A stretch of DNA of 21,785 nucleotides from an uncultured Bacilli bacterium. Its GTDB lineage: Bacteria > Bacillota_I > Bacilli_A > RFN20 > CAG-826. The stretch covers positions 1 to 21,785 of the forward strand of contig CAJOQN010000045.1 in assembly GCA_905236535.1 (NCBI GenBank), written 5' to 3'. Numbering within the stretch: position 1 is the first letter of the stretch; the number at the start of each line of letters is the position of its first letter. The notes beneath the pieces are model-generated. The model saw only the letters and a program-made list of their open reading frames with translations. It was not told the origin of the DNA and ran no database searches. The translations under genes and the position numbers were made by a program. Positions 15,401-21,785 of the stretch are shown in pieces.

Positions 15401-17538
15401 CTTTAATCGATTATCAAAACGATAATGGTGCTTCTTTAGCAAAAGCTTATTTCTTCTATGCTGATTTGCCACTTAATTCTTCGATTAATTTAAATAATGT
15501 TGATGCCACTCATCCAATCAGTGACGATTCTATTTCCGTTAAATCCAAACTAGTGAAAATCATTGATAATTTCTCTAACAGAATCACAACGTACACTTAT
15601 GATGAAGAACAAAAAATCCTAAGCGTTTCTAACAAAGAGGGAACAACAAATGTTTTAAATCAAACCCTAAGTTATGATTTATTCAATAGAACAAAGCAAG
15701 AAGATATTATTTCCAGCATTGCAAATTATAAGTTCGCAAATAGCAAGGTGTCGAAATTTTATTCTTTTTTTGGATCATCAAGTTATTGTATCTCTACTAT
15801 TAACCAATTCAAAATATCAAACAAATATAAAACTATAAAAGAGGAAATACCTATACAGTTATTAACAAACTCTCCTTTTGATTATTTTGGAAGAGTAACA
15901 AATTTGAAAGTGACTTTTACAAGCCAAAATCTTTTTCCAACATGTGTTTCTACATCATACTCATTTTTCAACAATTCTAGTATCAACTCTCTATATATAA
16001 AAAAAATATCATATTTTTTATCTTACTATGAGGCAAACAACATTCAGCCAACTTATATTAATCTACCATCTGATAATTTTACCTATGATGCTAATGGAAA
16101 TGTTACCACAGTGATTAACAAAAATGATAACACTGATACTGTTAATTCAAGCATCCAATATACCTACGATAGACTCAATAGATTAATCGAAGAAAAAGAT
16201 GTCCTAGCAAATACTTCAAAACGATACACCTATGATAATTTTGGTAACATCATTAATGTGTCTAAAATTGGCAATGTTGGTGGAATGGAAATAACACTAA
16301 CAAGCATAACCTTTGGATATGATTCGACATACAAAGATAAACTTGTTTCTATTCAAAATGATTTGCTAATCAATAATCCTACGTTGGTAACTTATGACAC
16401 CTATTTAAATCCTACCTCAATTGGAGGCGCAACTTTAACTTGGACCAGGGGTAGAATGCTTAGTTCATATTCGACAAGCGACAAAAATATATCGTTCACA
16501 TACGGATATAATGGGGCAAGAACCAAAAAGATAGTTGTTACAGGAAACACAAGCGAAACACATACTTATGCTATAAAAGGACTAAAAATAGTTGGCGAAA
16601 AAATTACCAAAACAAACAATGCTACACATTACATAGCTTATTTTTATGGATTAAGCGGATTGATTGGATTTAATTATGATAATGATTCATTTATTTATGT
16701 GAAGAATATTTTTGGAGATATTACTCATATTTATCATAGCAACGGAACACTTGTGGCAACATATAGCTATGATGCATTTGGCAACACGACAGTCAATAAT
16801 TTAACGAGTGCTAATATAGGAGATATTAATCCCTTTAGATATAGAGGATACTATTTCGACAAGGAAACCGGATTATATTATTGTGTTTCTAGATATTACA
16901 AACCGGATTGGCGCAGATGGCTAAACGCAGATTTTCTTAACTATTTAAGCAATACAGAAATTGGTGGAATAAATCTATTTGCTTATTGTTTTGATAATCC
17001 TATATTGTGGGTAGATGATTGTGGTATTAGGCGAAAAAAAGGTCATAATTTTCCTATCGATAAAAAATGGTCATATAGAATTGACGACAAACATAAGGAT
17101 AGTGAGCATATTCATATAGACAACTACGATGACAACCTCCATTTTACTCAACACAAAATTGGTGGCAGAAGTCGCCATCCAAACAAAGACACAAAAGGAA
17201 ACCCACCTCGTTGGGTAACAGATTATTTAAAAGATATAGGCGCGTGGGATTGGCAGCATATAGATTTTTCTCTTTTCGATAATCAAATTCCACCAGTCAT
17301 CTTTGTTCCGAAGACACTAATTGATGGTGGACATACTTTGGTTACACCTATATTTGATATTGATGCTTATTCTTTTGAAAGTTTCCCATCAACACTTTCC
17401 TTCGAAAGAGATTTTCTTGAATCTTTTCCTCTAAAAGAGATTGGAATCAGCATAATGATTATTGGTGGTATAATACTCATAATCTATGCTTTGTCAGAAA
17501 TAATTGGTGCTATAGGGGGAATTTTTGCGTTTGCTTAG
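12406..17538 (+). CDS. RHS-repeat polymorphic-toxin-like protein with a DNRLRE-like N-terminus
   Basis: A 1710-residue protein. Residues 1-155 resemble a DNRLRE beta-sandwich domain (LPLEKGDVLVSAKFVVKK, TFYIDVTKLF, RLIIEYIP). A long RHS/YD region follows, with clear YD repeats late on (FTYDANGNVTTVI near 1227, YTYDRLNRL, YTYDNFGNI, ATYSYDAFGNTTV near 1455). Next is the RHS-associated core FRYRGYYFDKETGLYYCVSR with ADF...GGINLFAYCFDNP (about 1476-1536). The last 170 residues are a separate module: a His-rich part (about 1541-1612) and a glycine/isoleucine-rich hydrophobic end (about 1679-1710) that could insert in a membrane. RHS proteins form shells that enclose a C-terminal toxin. No signal peptide, LXG or other export signal is visible. 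The toxin type is not recognised. Confidence 0.88.
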   Translation: MKTKTFLWSTSESYSPIFGVYDEPTLTNQLSPASTTFNITGTFIYFWFNALPLEKGDVLVSAKFVVKKTSSPFGTFIITAKDLDDEVIDYSSDQGTIDTFYIDVTKLFNDPNESRVVGIRCPLLNDVLNVYGRGTNVVSNYTAPRLIIEYIPASEAVSNQKYIEGSLNDELSYSINIANSLLYLNKGLFSNLLPYNLSLKYNSYHIDNSFLFFPKGWRLNILESIAFDNNDIILTDSNLNNRRFTLADNSSDTYYDTSGSGMIIRYISNEYRLYQNLYNQDTYKVFGSNNYVSSIHLPYSKTISISYTTSSITITDYNNNVVTVTDTTSGGYHYIVVSLNSITLSCKLTFITGSNFLSNIKELDTSDEIDVINFDFLDSDNDDYNLTIVRTSSNYALEVFYDDNKRIDEIQKCSIENSNIFHTLESFELEYSLLKIIITDRYGNKTSYQFDEELNFVQSYDANNSSPLIYKDEDEMNEFSSNFNNLIPITAYQYKDENNITTDIGTITLSSYSSSSKSLTLVTPSAINLTHGSDYILYISCSASNSIPLYKDRTNLFNELMFNSTPRKVEVSLTIYRLESGNKITIGSPIIKQFFVFNSSETRIISFFYPNDAAGIDITCTAQGTKGTYVFSNASLFKLKNNHQQVLYEVNLSNLVIDYIYWRGIKTLSYSNDKVYFRDIASNKLATIFNVPYYFVNKGRKLIKSNSVIQYSGIDENNNTITPSANALFAEYQYKEKGSDYCHTLSYLDSDNNYAFSLKKVIKYSLNNNDNEESEIKYFDANLHEASFKNNLGVVFSKSINSSGDIVSETINALNTSSYFETDYIYSNHRLTSTSYLGSSSVVSESNTYLGTTEQLLSHTDAKGVTYTYGYLNYKELNNIQVDVTTSSNKAYTKSVYNYDYLTNMNNNLNKFTFGYDKYNLLYTVNVSQLGRGEVDDDSSNDDKELQNEIRGPVNPDPPTFANLYERQNYLAYDSSGTFEIFKNHQIIHSSFDKYKHLSLIDYQNDNGASLAKAYFFYADLPLNSSINLNNVDATHPISDDSISVKSKLVKIIDNFSNRITTYTYDEEQKILSVSNKEGTTNVLNQTLSYDLFNRTKQEDIISSIANYKFANSKVSKFYSFFGSSSYCISTINQFKISNKYKTIKEEIPIQLLTNSPFDYFGRVTNLKVTFTSQNLFPTCVSTSYSFFNNSSINSLYIKKISYFLSYYEANNIQPTYINLPSDNFTYDANGNVTTVINKNDNTDTVNSSIQYTYDRLNRLIEEKDVLANTSKRYTYDNFGNIINVSKIGNVGGMEITLTSITFGYDSTYKDKLVSIQNDLLINNPTLVTYDTYLNPTSIGGATLTWTRGRMLSSYSTSDKNISFTYGYNGARTKKIVVTGNTSETHTYAIKGLKIVGEKITKTNNATHYIAYFYGLSGLIGFNYDNDSFIYVKNIFGDITHIYHSNGTLVATYSYDAFGNTTVNNLTSANIGDINPFRYRGYYFDKETGLYYCVSRYYKPDWRRWLNADFLNYLSNTEIGGINLFAYCFDNPILWVDDCGIRRKKGHNFPIDKKWSYRIDDKHKDSEHIHIDNYDDNLHFTQHKIGGRSRHPNKDTKGNPPRWVTDYLKDIGAWDWQHIDFSLFDNQIPPVIFVPKTLIDGGHTLVTPIFDIDAYSFESFPSTLSFERDFLESFPLKEIGISIMIIGGIILIIYALSEIIGAIGGIFAFA

Positions 17539-17540
17539 TC

Positions 17541-18080
17541 ATGAATAACAAAGTTCAATATTTTTTAGAAAAAAAGAATGGCATTTATGAGGTTCGCTTT
17601 TTAAAACTACCCTTTCGAATTATCATAAGTTTTTTATATGATTCTAAAATTATAAAAAACAAAAATGTTTTTTATGGCGAAAAAGAATTCATACGCAACA
17701 AAAACATATTAGATTTTTACAAAGCTACTACATCTAAGCCGTTTAAAAATTATAAATGGAAGAAACTCGATAGATTATATTTATATCATTGCGGCTATAG
17801 TAACTATTTTTATAATTATTGGGTTGAACAATGCTGTGCTTTTATAAATAGCGATTCAATTAATTTTAATAAAACAATTAGTTCGTATATACAAGCAGAA
17901 GAGCACTTTAAAAAAAACCTACTTTTATATTCAATTGCTATTCCACATAGATTTGTTCGTGACAATTACACTATGGTTTTAGTTTTTAGCACAAACTATA
18001 AATTGATTCAAAACCTCCTTGAATATATTAATCAGTATGTCGATGTAGAAAAGCTAAATTATAAGTGGGGTAGTATATGA
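17541..18080 (+). CDS. Small protein behind the RHS gene, candidate immunity protein 1
   Basis: A 179-residue, Lys/Asn/Tyr/Phe-rich protein with no signal peptide and no domain I recognise. It starts two bases after the RHS stop, and its own stop overlaps the next gene in ATGA (18077-18080). This tight position directly downstream of an RHS C-terminal module is typical for immunity genes of polymorphic toxins. Notable segments are KWKKLDRLYLYHCGYSNYF, CCAFINSDS and a C-terminal MVLVFSTNYKLIQNLLEYIN. No ribosome site precedes the ATG, so translation probably relies on coupling to the RHS gene. The immunity role is inferred from context alone. Confidence 0.6.
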   Translation: MNNKVQYFLEKKNGIYEVRFLKLPFRIIISFLYDSKIIKNKNVFYGEKEFIRNKNILDFYKATTSKPFKNYKWKKLDRLYLYHCGYSNYFYNYWVEQCCAFINSDSINFNKTISSYIQAEEHFKKNLLLYSIAIPHRFVRDNYTMVLVFSTNYKLIQNLLEYINQYVDVEKLNYKWGSI

Positions 18081-18604
18081 CCAAAAAGATTTATTATAGG
18101 TTTATTGACATAAATAATTGTAAAATTCTTCATTTAACAAATGTTTCCTTGTTGGAGTTGGAAAGTTTTTTCCTTAACCATCTCAACATTAACAAAAATA
18201 GTTTGTTCTTCACCAGAGATATGCCTTATTCAGATGAACTCGAGTTAAAATCCATTGTTTTTTTGAATATTAAAGAAGCATCTATCAATAATCATTACCC
18301 ATCATTTAAAAAATTATGGTGGAAAAAGGAAGTTCAATATAACAAAAATGAATATATATATGGTAGTGATTGTTTAATCGCAAGCAAAAATGTAAAACCC
18401 AGTAAAGTTGATGTTCATGTGGATGAACTATGGAAAAACCCAAATGAATTGTTCAAAAATTTTAGTTTAATTGGTTATTGTCATGATTATGATTCGGAAT
18501 TTTATTTTGCATCAGAATCACCAGAAGTATATAAAGTGTTTATTGATTTCTTATCATCTTCAAACATCATTATAGAATCAAATGATAGCGATTTATACCA
18601 ATGA
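18077..18604 (+). CDS. Small protein behind the RHS gene, candidate immunity protein 2
   Basis: A 175-residue protein without a recognised domain, signal peptide or membrane helix. It overlaps the preceding gene by four bases and has a GTGGGG ribosome-like site at 18065-18070, six bases from the ATG. Its plan loosely parallels that of its neighbour: an N-x-N-K-N segment, a basic-aromatic FKKLWWKK patch followed by a short acidic/aromatic stretch, DCLIAS, and an ending FYFASESPEVYKVFIDFLSS. The two may be diverged copies of one immunity family. It is the last gene of the RHS transcript; a terminator-like hairpin lies 250 bases later. Confidence 0.6.
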   Translation: MTKKIYYRFIDINNCKILHLTNVSLLELESFFLNHLNINKNSLFFTRDMPYSDELELKSIVFLNIKEASINNHYPSFKKLWWKKEVQYNKNEYIYGSDCLIASKNVKPSKVDVHVDELWKNPNELFKNFSLIGYCHDYDSEFYFASESPEVYKVFIDFLSSSNIIIESNDSDLYQ

Positions 18605-18814
18605 CATAATTAAATAAGATGTCAATAAGAAATGTATAAGCCAAAAAAGACAAGATTTGGATATGAATCCAAAAAAACACCTTATCTCAGATTTTCTCAA
18701 CAATATTATGGTGTGAAAATATGAGAATGTGCTTGAGTTTGTTTTGTTTAATTTTAGAATTAAAGTGTTTTTATCTTATTGATGGCAATTTGACATATTT
18801 TGTTATTTTTTTAA

Positions 18815-18850
18815 AAAAACAAATATACAAATATTTAATGATTTGTTTTT
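18815..18850. repeat. Inverted repeat AAAAACAAAT / ATTTGTTTTT
   Basis: Ten-base perfect arms (18815-18824 and 18841-18850) flank 16 bases that contain the self-complementary AAATATTT. In RNA this gives a weak A/U hairpin. It could add to termination of the RHS transcript. Confidence 0.45.
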
Positions 18851-18855
18851 GAGAT

Positions 18856-18892
18856 AAAGATAAAACTAAAATCTGTTTAGTTCTATCTTTTT
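18856..18892 (+). terminator. Terminator-like hairpin between the RHS locus and tgt
   Basis: Arms 18856-18870 and 18876-18890 pair over 15 positions with one A-C mismatch around the loop ATCTG, and the 3' arm ends in Ts. The stem is AT-rich, so it is weaker than the terminators near pepC and secG. Confidence 0.6.
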
Positions 18893-18906
18893 ACAATTAA
18901 TTGTAA
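18891..18906. promoter_or_regulatory. Perfect 16-bp palindrome TTACAATTAATTGTAA upstream of tgt
   Basis: The two 8-base halves are exact reverse complements. It abuts the -10-like GATAAT (18907-18912) of tgt, in the place where a repressor would block the promoter. No regulator is identified. Confidence 0.45.
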
Positions 18907-18918
18907 GATAATATCTAC
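18907..18918 (+). promoter_or_regulatory. -10 element placed for a leaderless start of tgt
   Basis: GATAAT (18907-18912, five of six to consensus) is followed by six bases and ATG 18919. There is no ribosome site. No good -35 is seen at 16-18 bp; that position lies in the terminator hairpin. Confidence 0.45.
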
Positions 18919-20043
18919 ATGAAAGATTTTTATCTAGAAATTTTACATATCGATAAACAAACTGGAGCGAGATATGGAATCTTGCACACTCCACACGGAG
19001 ATGTCGAAGTTCCAATGTTTATGCCAGTCGGTACTTTAGCAACGGTGAAATCTCTTTCTCCTGAAGAACTCAAAGAAATGGGAGCAGGAGTTATCCTCGC
19101 TAATACATATCATCTTTCGATTAGACCAGGAGCGGATATCGTCGCTAAAGCTGGTGGCTTACATAAATTTATGAATTATGATGGACCAATCCTCACCGAT
19201 AGTGGAGGATTCCAAGTTTTCTCACTCGCGGATAATCGTAAGATTACTGAAGAAGGCGTCACTTTTAAGAGTCATTTAAATGGTGATAGATTATTCTTCT
19301 CTCCTGAAGTATCTATTGATATTCAAGAAAAACTTGGCTCCGATATCGCGATGTCTTTTGATGAATGTATCCCTTATCCTAGTGATTATAAATATACAAA
19401 AGCTTCCACAGAAAGAACTCTTAGATGGGCCGAAAGAGGATTAAAAGCTCATAAGAGAAAAGACCAAGCTCTCTTTGGCATCGTTCAAGGTGGAGATTAT
19501 GAAGATTTACGCAAGATGTGCGCGGAAGCTTTAGCAAAGATGGACTTTGAAGGATTCTCTATCGGAGGCACCTCTATTGGAGAACCAAAAGAAGTGTGCT
19601 TTAGAATGATTGATTACGCGGTCAAATATCTTCCTGAGGATAAACCAAGATATCTTATGGGTGTTGGTTCGATCGATTACCTCTTAGGAGGTATCGCTAG
19701 AGGAGTGGATATGTTTGACTGTGTCTTACCTACACGTTTAGCGAGACATGGGGCTTTAATGACCACTCATGGAAGAGTTAATATCAAAAACGCTAAATAC
19801 ATGGAAGACTTCACTCCACTTGATGATAAATGTGATTGCTATTGCTGTAGGAATTACACAAAAGCATATCTTAGACATTTATATGTATGTGATGAAATAT
19901 TTGGTAAGAGACTAATGTCTATTCATAATATCCGCTTCCTCATCAATTTGATGGAAGGGGCTAGAGAGGCGATTAAAGAAGATCGTTTTGGCGATTTCAT
20001 GAAAGCTCAAATCGCGGCTTTTGGGGATGAAAGAGGATTCTAA
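18919..20043 (+). CDS. tgt: tRNA-guanine transglycosylase
   Basis: Tgt exchanges guanine 34 in the anticodon of tRNAs for Asp, Asn, His and Tyr with preQ1. The 374-residue length is normal for the bacterial enzyme. Visible are TDSGGFQVFSL with the general-base Asp94, the substrate loop GIVQGG, the catalytic nucleophile Asp267 in FDCVLPTRLARHGALMT, and the zinc site CDCYCC with a later His in YLRHLY. The start MKDFYLEILHIDKQTGARYG is the family's normal N-terminus. The stop overlaps the queA start (TAATG). It heads the tgt-queA-queH operon; the upstream palindrome and terminator separate it from the RHS cassette. Confidence 0.98.
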   Translation: MKDFYLEILHIDKQTGARYGILHTPHGDVEVPMFMPVGTLATVKSLSPEELKEMGAGVILANTYHLSIRPGADIVAKAGGLHKFMNYDGPILTDSGGFQVFSLADNRKITEEGVTFKSHLNGDRLFFSPEVSIDIQEKLGSDIAMSFDECIPYPSDYKYTKASTERTLRWAERGLKAHKRKDQALFGIVQGGDYEDLRKMCAEALAKMDFEGFSIGGTSIGEPKEVCFRMIDYAVKYLPEDKPRYLMGVGSIDYLLGGIARGVDMFDCVLPTRLARHGALMTTHGRVNIKNAKYMEDFTPLDDKCDCYCCRNYTKAYLRHLYVCDEIFGKRLMSIHNIRFLINLMEGAREAIKEDRFGDFMKAQIAAFGDERGF

Positions 20044-21080
20044 TGGATATAAATTTATTTGATTTCAATCTCCCGGAAGAATTAATTGCCCAACATCCAA
20101 GCGATAAAAGAGATTGCTCTCGCTTATTAGCGATTAATAAAGACACTCATACATATGAAGATAAACATTTCTACGATGTCGTAGATTATTTTAATAGTGG
20201 AGATATCTTGGTGAGAAACAACACCAAAGTTATTCCTGCTAGATTACTTGGTATCAAAGAGATAACTGGCGCGCATTGTGAACTCCTTTTATTAAAGGAA
20301 GTGGATAAAGATATCTGGGAATGTTTAACTCAACCCGCGAAATCTTTAAAAGTAGGCGCGAGAGTTTCTTTTGGCGAAGGAAAACTCATCGGAGAGATCG
20401 TTCAAGAAAAAGAAGAGGGACTCCGTTTAGTGAAAATGCATTATCAAGGAGTTTTTCTTGAAGTCTTAGATGCTTTAGGTAAAATGCCTCTCCCTCCATA
20501 TATCAAAGAACAACTCGGAGATAATTCTAGATATCAAACTGTCTACGCAAAACACGAGGGAAGCGCAGCCGCACCAACCGCAGGATTCCATTTTACAGAA
20601 GAGATATTTTCTAAATTAAAAGCCAAGGGTGTCACCATCGTGGATATTACACTACACATTGGTTTAGGAACCTTTAGGCCAGTCAAAGTAAATGACACCA
20701 AAGATCACGTCATGCATTCCGAGGTTTATGAGATCTCAGAAGAGACTGCGAATATATTAAATAACGCGAAAAAGAATCATCAAAGAATTGTGGCAGTGGG
20801 AACGACTTCTGTCCGCACATTAGAAGCGAATATTTCTAAATATGGTGTATTTAAAGCTACCAGAGAACCAACGAATATCTTTATTGAACCTGGATATGAA
20901 TATAAAGCAGTGGATGTCTTAATCACAAACTTCCACCTTCCAAAATCCACACTTATTATGCTTGTTTCTGCATTCATGGGTAGAGAATTTACCTTAGAAG
21001 TTTATCAACATGCGATTGATAATAAATACCGCTTTTTCTCGTTTGGAGATTCAATGATTATTTATGGAAGAAAAGATTAA
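20043..21080 (+). CDS. queA: S-adenosylmethionine:tRNA ribosyltransferase-isomerase
   Basis: QueA adds the ribosyl part of S-adenosylmethionine to preQ1 in tRNA, forming epoxyqueuosine. The 345 residues carry the family motifs: DFNLPEELIAQHPSDKRDCS at the start, DILVRNNTKVIPARL, EGSAAAPTAGFHFTEE, LHIGLGTFRPV, and TNFHLPKSTLIMLVSAF near the end. The ATG shares one base with the tgt stop and is preceded by AGAGGA at 20032-20037, five bases away. The 3' end overlaps queH by 17 bp. Confidence 0.98.
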   Translation: MDINLFDFNLPEELIAQHPSDKRDCSRLLAINKDTHTYEDKHFYDVVDYFNSGDILVRNNTKVIPARLLGIKEITGAHCELLLLKEVDKDIWECLTQPAKSLKVGARVSFGEGKLIGEIVQEKEEGLRLVKMHYQGVFLEVLDALGKMPLPPYIKEQLGDNSRYQTVYAKHEGSAAAPTAGFHFTEEIFSKLKAKGVTIVDITLHIGLGTFRPVKVNDTKDHVMHSEVYEISEETANILNNAKKNHQRIVAVGTTSVRTLEANISKYGVFKATREPTNIFIEPGYEYKAVDVLITNFHLPKSTLIMLVSAFMGREFTLEVYQHAIDNKYRFFSFGDSMIIYGRKD

Positions 21081-21696
21081 TTATCAGAAAATTCTCTATA
21101 AAAAACTGGACGAAATTAAGGAATTGAAAGAAAAACCCACGCTTCTTTTACATGCTTGCTGTGGGTGTTGTTTGACTATTCCTCTTCAAGAATTAAGCCC
21201 ATATTTCAAGGTCACGATTTTCTATAACAATTCTAATATCTATCCCGAAGAAGAATATCATCATCGCTTTTCCGAACTTAAAAGATATCTTAAAGAAATC
21301 GAATCAGATGCGGATGTTGTTGAGTTCCCATATGAAAACAGAGACTTCACCGATAAACTAATGCCACTTAAGGACGAAAGAGAAGGAGGAGCAAGATGTT
21401 CTTTATGTTTCACTCTTCGTTTAGAGCCAGGTTTTAGATATGCGGCTGAACATCATTATGACTACTTTACCACCGTGATGACGATCTCGAGATTCAAGAA
21501 CGCTCAAGTTATCAATAAGCTAGGTTTATCACTTCAAGAAAAATATCCTACTGTTAAATGGTTAGAAGCGGATTTTAAAAAGAATGATGGCTATCAAAAA
21601 TCACTTCAAATTGTAAAAGAACATAATCTATATTTTCAACTCTATTGCGGATGTATGTTCTCTTATGAAGAGTATTTAAAAAGGAACCCGAAATAA
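21064..21696 (+). CDS. queH: Epoxyqueuosine reductase QueH (DUF208)
   Basis: QueH reduces epoxyqueuosine to queuosine in tRNA, the last step of the pathway, and is unrelated to the cobalamin-dependent QueG. The 210-residue protein has the expected cysteines: LLHACCGCC (Cys32, 33, 35, 36), ARCSLCF (Cys112, Cys115) and YCGCMFS (Cys195, Cys197), which bind an iron-sulfur cluster and a further metal in characterised members. The gene overlaps queA by 17 bp, and the nearest purine-rich site (GGAG 21045-21048) is 15 bases away, so coupling to queA is likely. The position right behind queA supports the assignment. Confidence 0.95.
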   Translation: MEEKINYQKILYKKLDEIKELKEKPTLLLHACCGCCLTIPLQELSPYFKVTIFYNNSNIYPEEEYHHRFSELKRYLKEIESDADVVEFPYENRDFTDKLMPLKDEREGGARCSLCFTLRLEPGFRYAAEHHYDYFTTVMTISRFKNAQVINKLGLSLQEKYPTVKWLEADFKKNDGYQKSLQIVKEHNLYFQLYCGCMFSYEEYLKRNPK

Positions 21697-21748
21697 CAAT
21701 TTACTTTCTCATCATCTTATCGTAACATTTTTATATAGGTTCATTATA

Positions 21749-21785
21749 ATGAAGACAAAGACATTCTTATGGTCTACAAGCTCAT
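21749..21785 (+). CDS. Start of a second RHS-type gene (cut by the window edge)
   Basis: Only 12 codons are visible, reading MKTKTFLWSTSS. The first eleven residues are identical to the start of the 1710-residue RHS protein at 12406, while the DNA differs at several synonymous third positions, so this is a diverged paralogue and not an assembly echo. A -10-like TATAGG (21734-21739) or TATATA (21732-21737) lies 9-11 bases before the ATG and no ribosome site is seen, so the mRNA would be almost leaderless. Nothing can be said about its C-terminus. Confidence 0.75.
   Translation, partial: MKTKTFLWSTSS

Larger units (their letters stand above)
18605..18918. other. AT-rich 314-bp spacer between the RHS cassette and tgt
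   Basis: No gene-sized reading frame is seen. It holds a 30-codon open frame at 18632-18724 (MYKPKKTRFGYESKK...) without a ribosome site, a 7-bp-arm inverted repeat at 18656-18673 (TTTGGAT, four bases, ATCCAAA), a long A/T inverted repeat at 18815-18850, a terminator-like hairpin at 18856-18892 and a 16-bp palindrome at 18891-18906. The stretch may include remnants of a lost cassette gene, but nothing recognisable supports this. Confidence 0.5.

Noticed and set aside
18656..18673. Inverted repeat TTTGGAT-ATGA-ATCCAAA as a terminator of the RHS transcript
   Set aside because: It is followed by As and not Ts on the plus strand, so it does not fit a rho-independent terminator; the hairpin at 18856-18892 is the better candidate.
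1..21785. Mycoplasma-type genetic code (TGA as Trp)
   Set aside because: TGA ends genes at sensible places (11112-11114, 10489-10491, 18078-18080) and all Trp codons in the motifs read are TGG.
1..21785. tRNA or rRNA genes
   Set aside because: No cloverleaf with a TTCGA-type arm or rRNA-like stretch was recognised in the intergenic regions.

Overview
The window comes from a low-GC Gram-positive bacterium, most likely an uncultured host-associated member of the Bacilli/Erysipelotrichia group. The evidence is the AT-rich codon use, AAGGAG-type ribosome sites, a SecG of Firmicute type, an ECF-type QueT and a peptidase set (PepC, PepT) typical of gut or animal-associated Firmicutes. TGA is used as a stop (for example at 11112-11114 and 18078-18080), so the standard bacterial code applies rather than the Mycoplasma code. 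The taxonomic placement is an inference.

Left part (1-8564): the 3' end of a YitT-type membrane protein, uvrB, an operon of a zinc-ribbon membrane protein with two tandem patatin-like phospholipases, secG, a small DUF2188 protein, the cysteine peptidase PepC and a membrane metalloprotease of DUF3810 type. Clear hairpin terminators follow secG, the DUF2188 gene and pepC.

Middle part (8545-12305): pepT on the minus strand overlaps the DUF3810 gene tail to tail. Divergent from pepT is an accessory module: a DUF3990 protein translationally coupled to a helix-turn-helix protein, and a degenerate kinase-like protein. A 13-bp direct repeat sits in this module's promoter. Then comes queT, preceded by a preQ1-I riboswitch whose 3' part contains the queT ribosome site.

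Right part (12406-21785): a 1710-residue RHS-repeat protein with a divergent C-terminal module and two overlapping small genes behind it that look like immunity genes, then a 314-bp AT-rich spacer, then tgt-queA-queH. At the right edge a second RHS-type gene begins; its first eleven residues are identical to those of the first one. The queuosine genes are therefore split and bracketed by two paralogous RHS genes.

Together queT, tgt, queA and queH make a preQ1 salvage route to queuosine in tRNA: uptake, base exchange, epoxyqueuosine formation and final reduction. No synthesis genes for preQ1 are in view. A recurring feature is that several genes start exactly six bases after a -10 hexamer, which predicts leaderless mRNAs. 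This is clearest for the DUF3990 gene and the RHS gene, where a -35 box with 17-bp spacing is also present.
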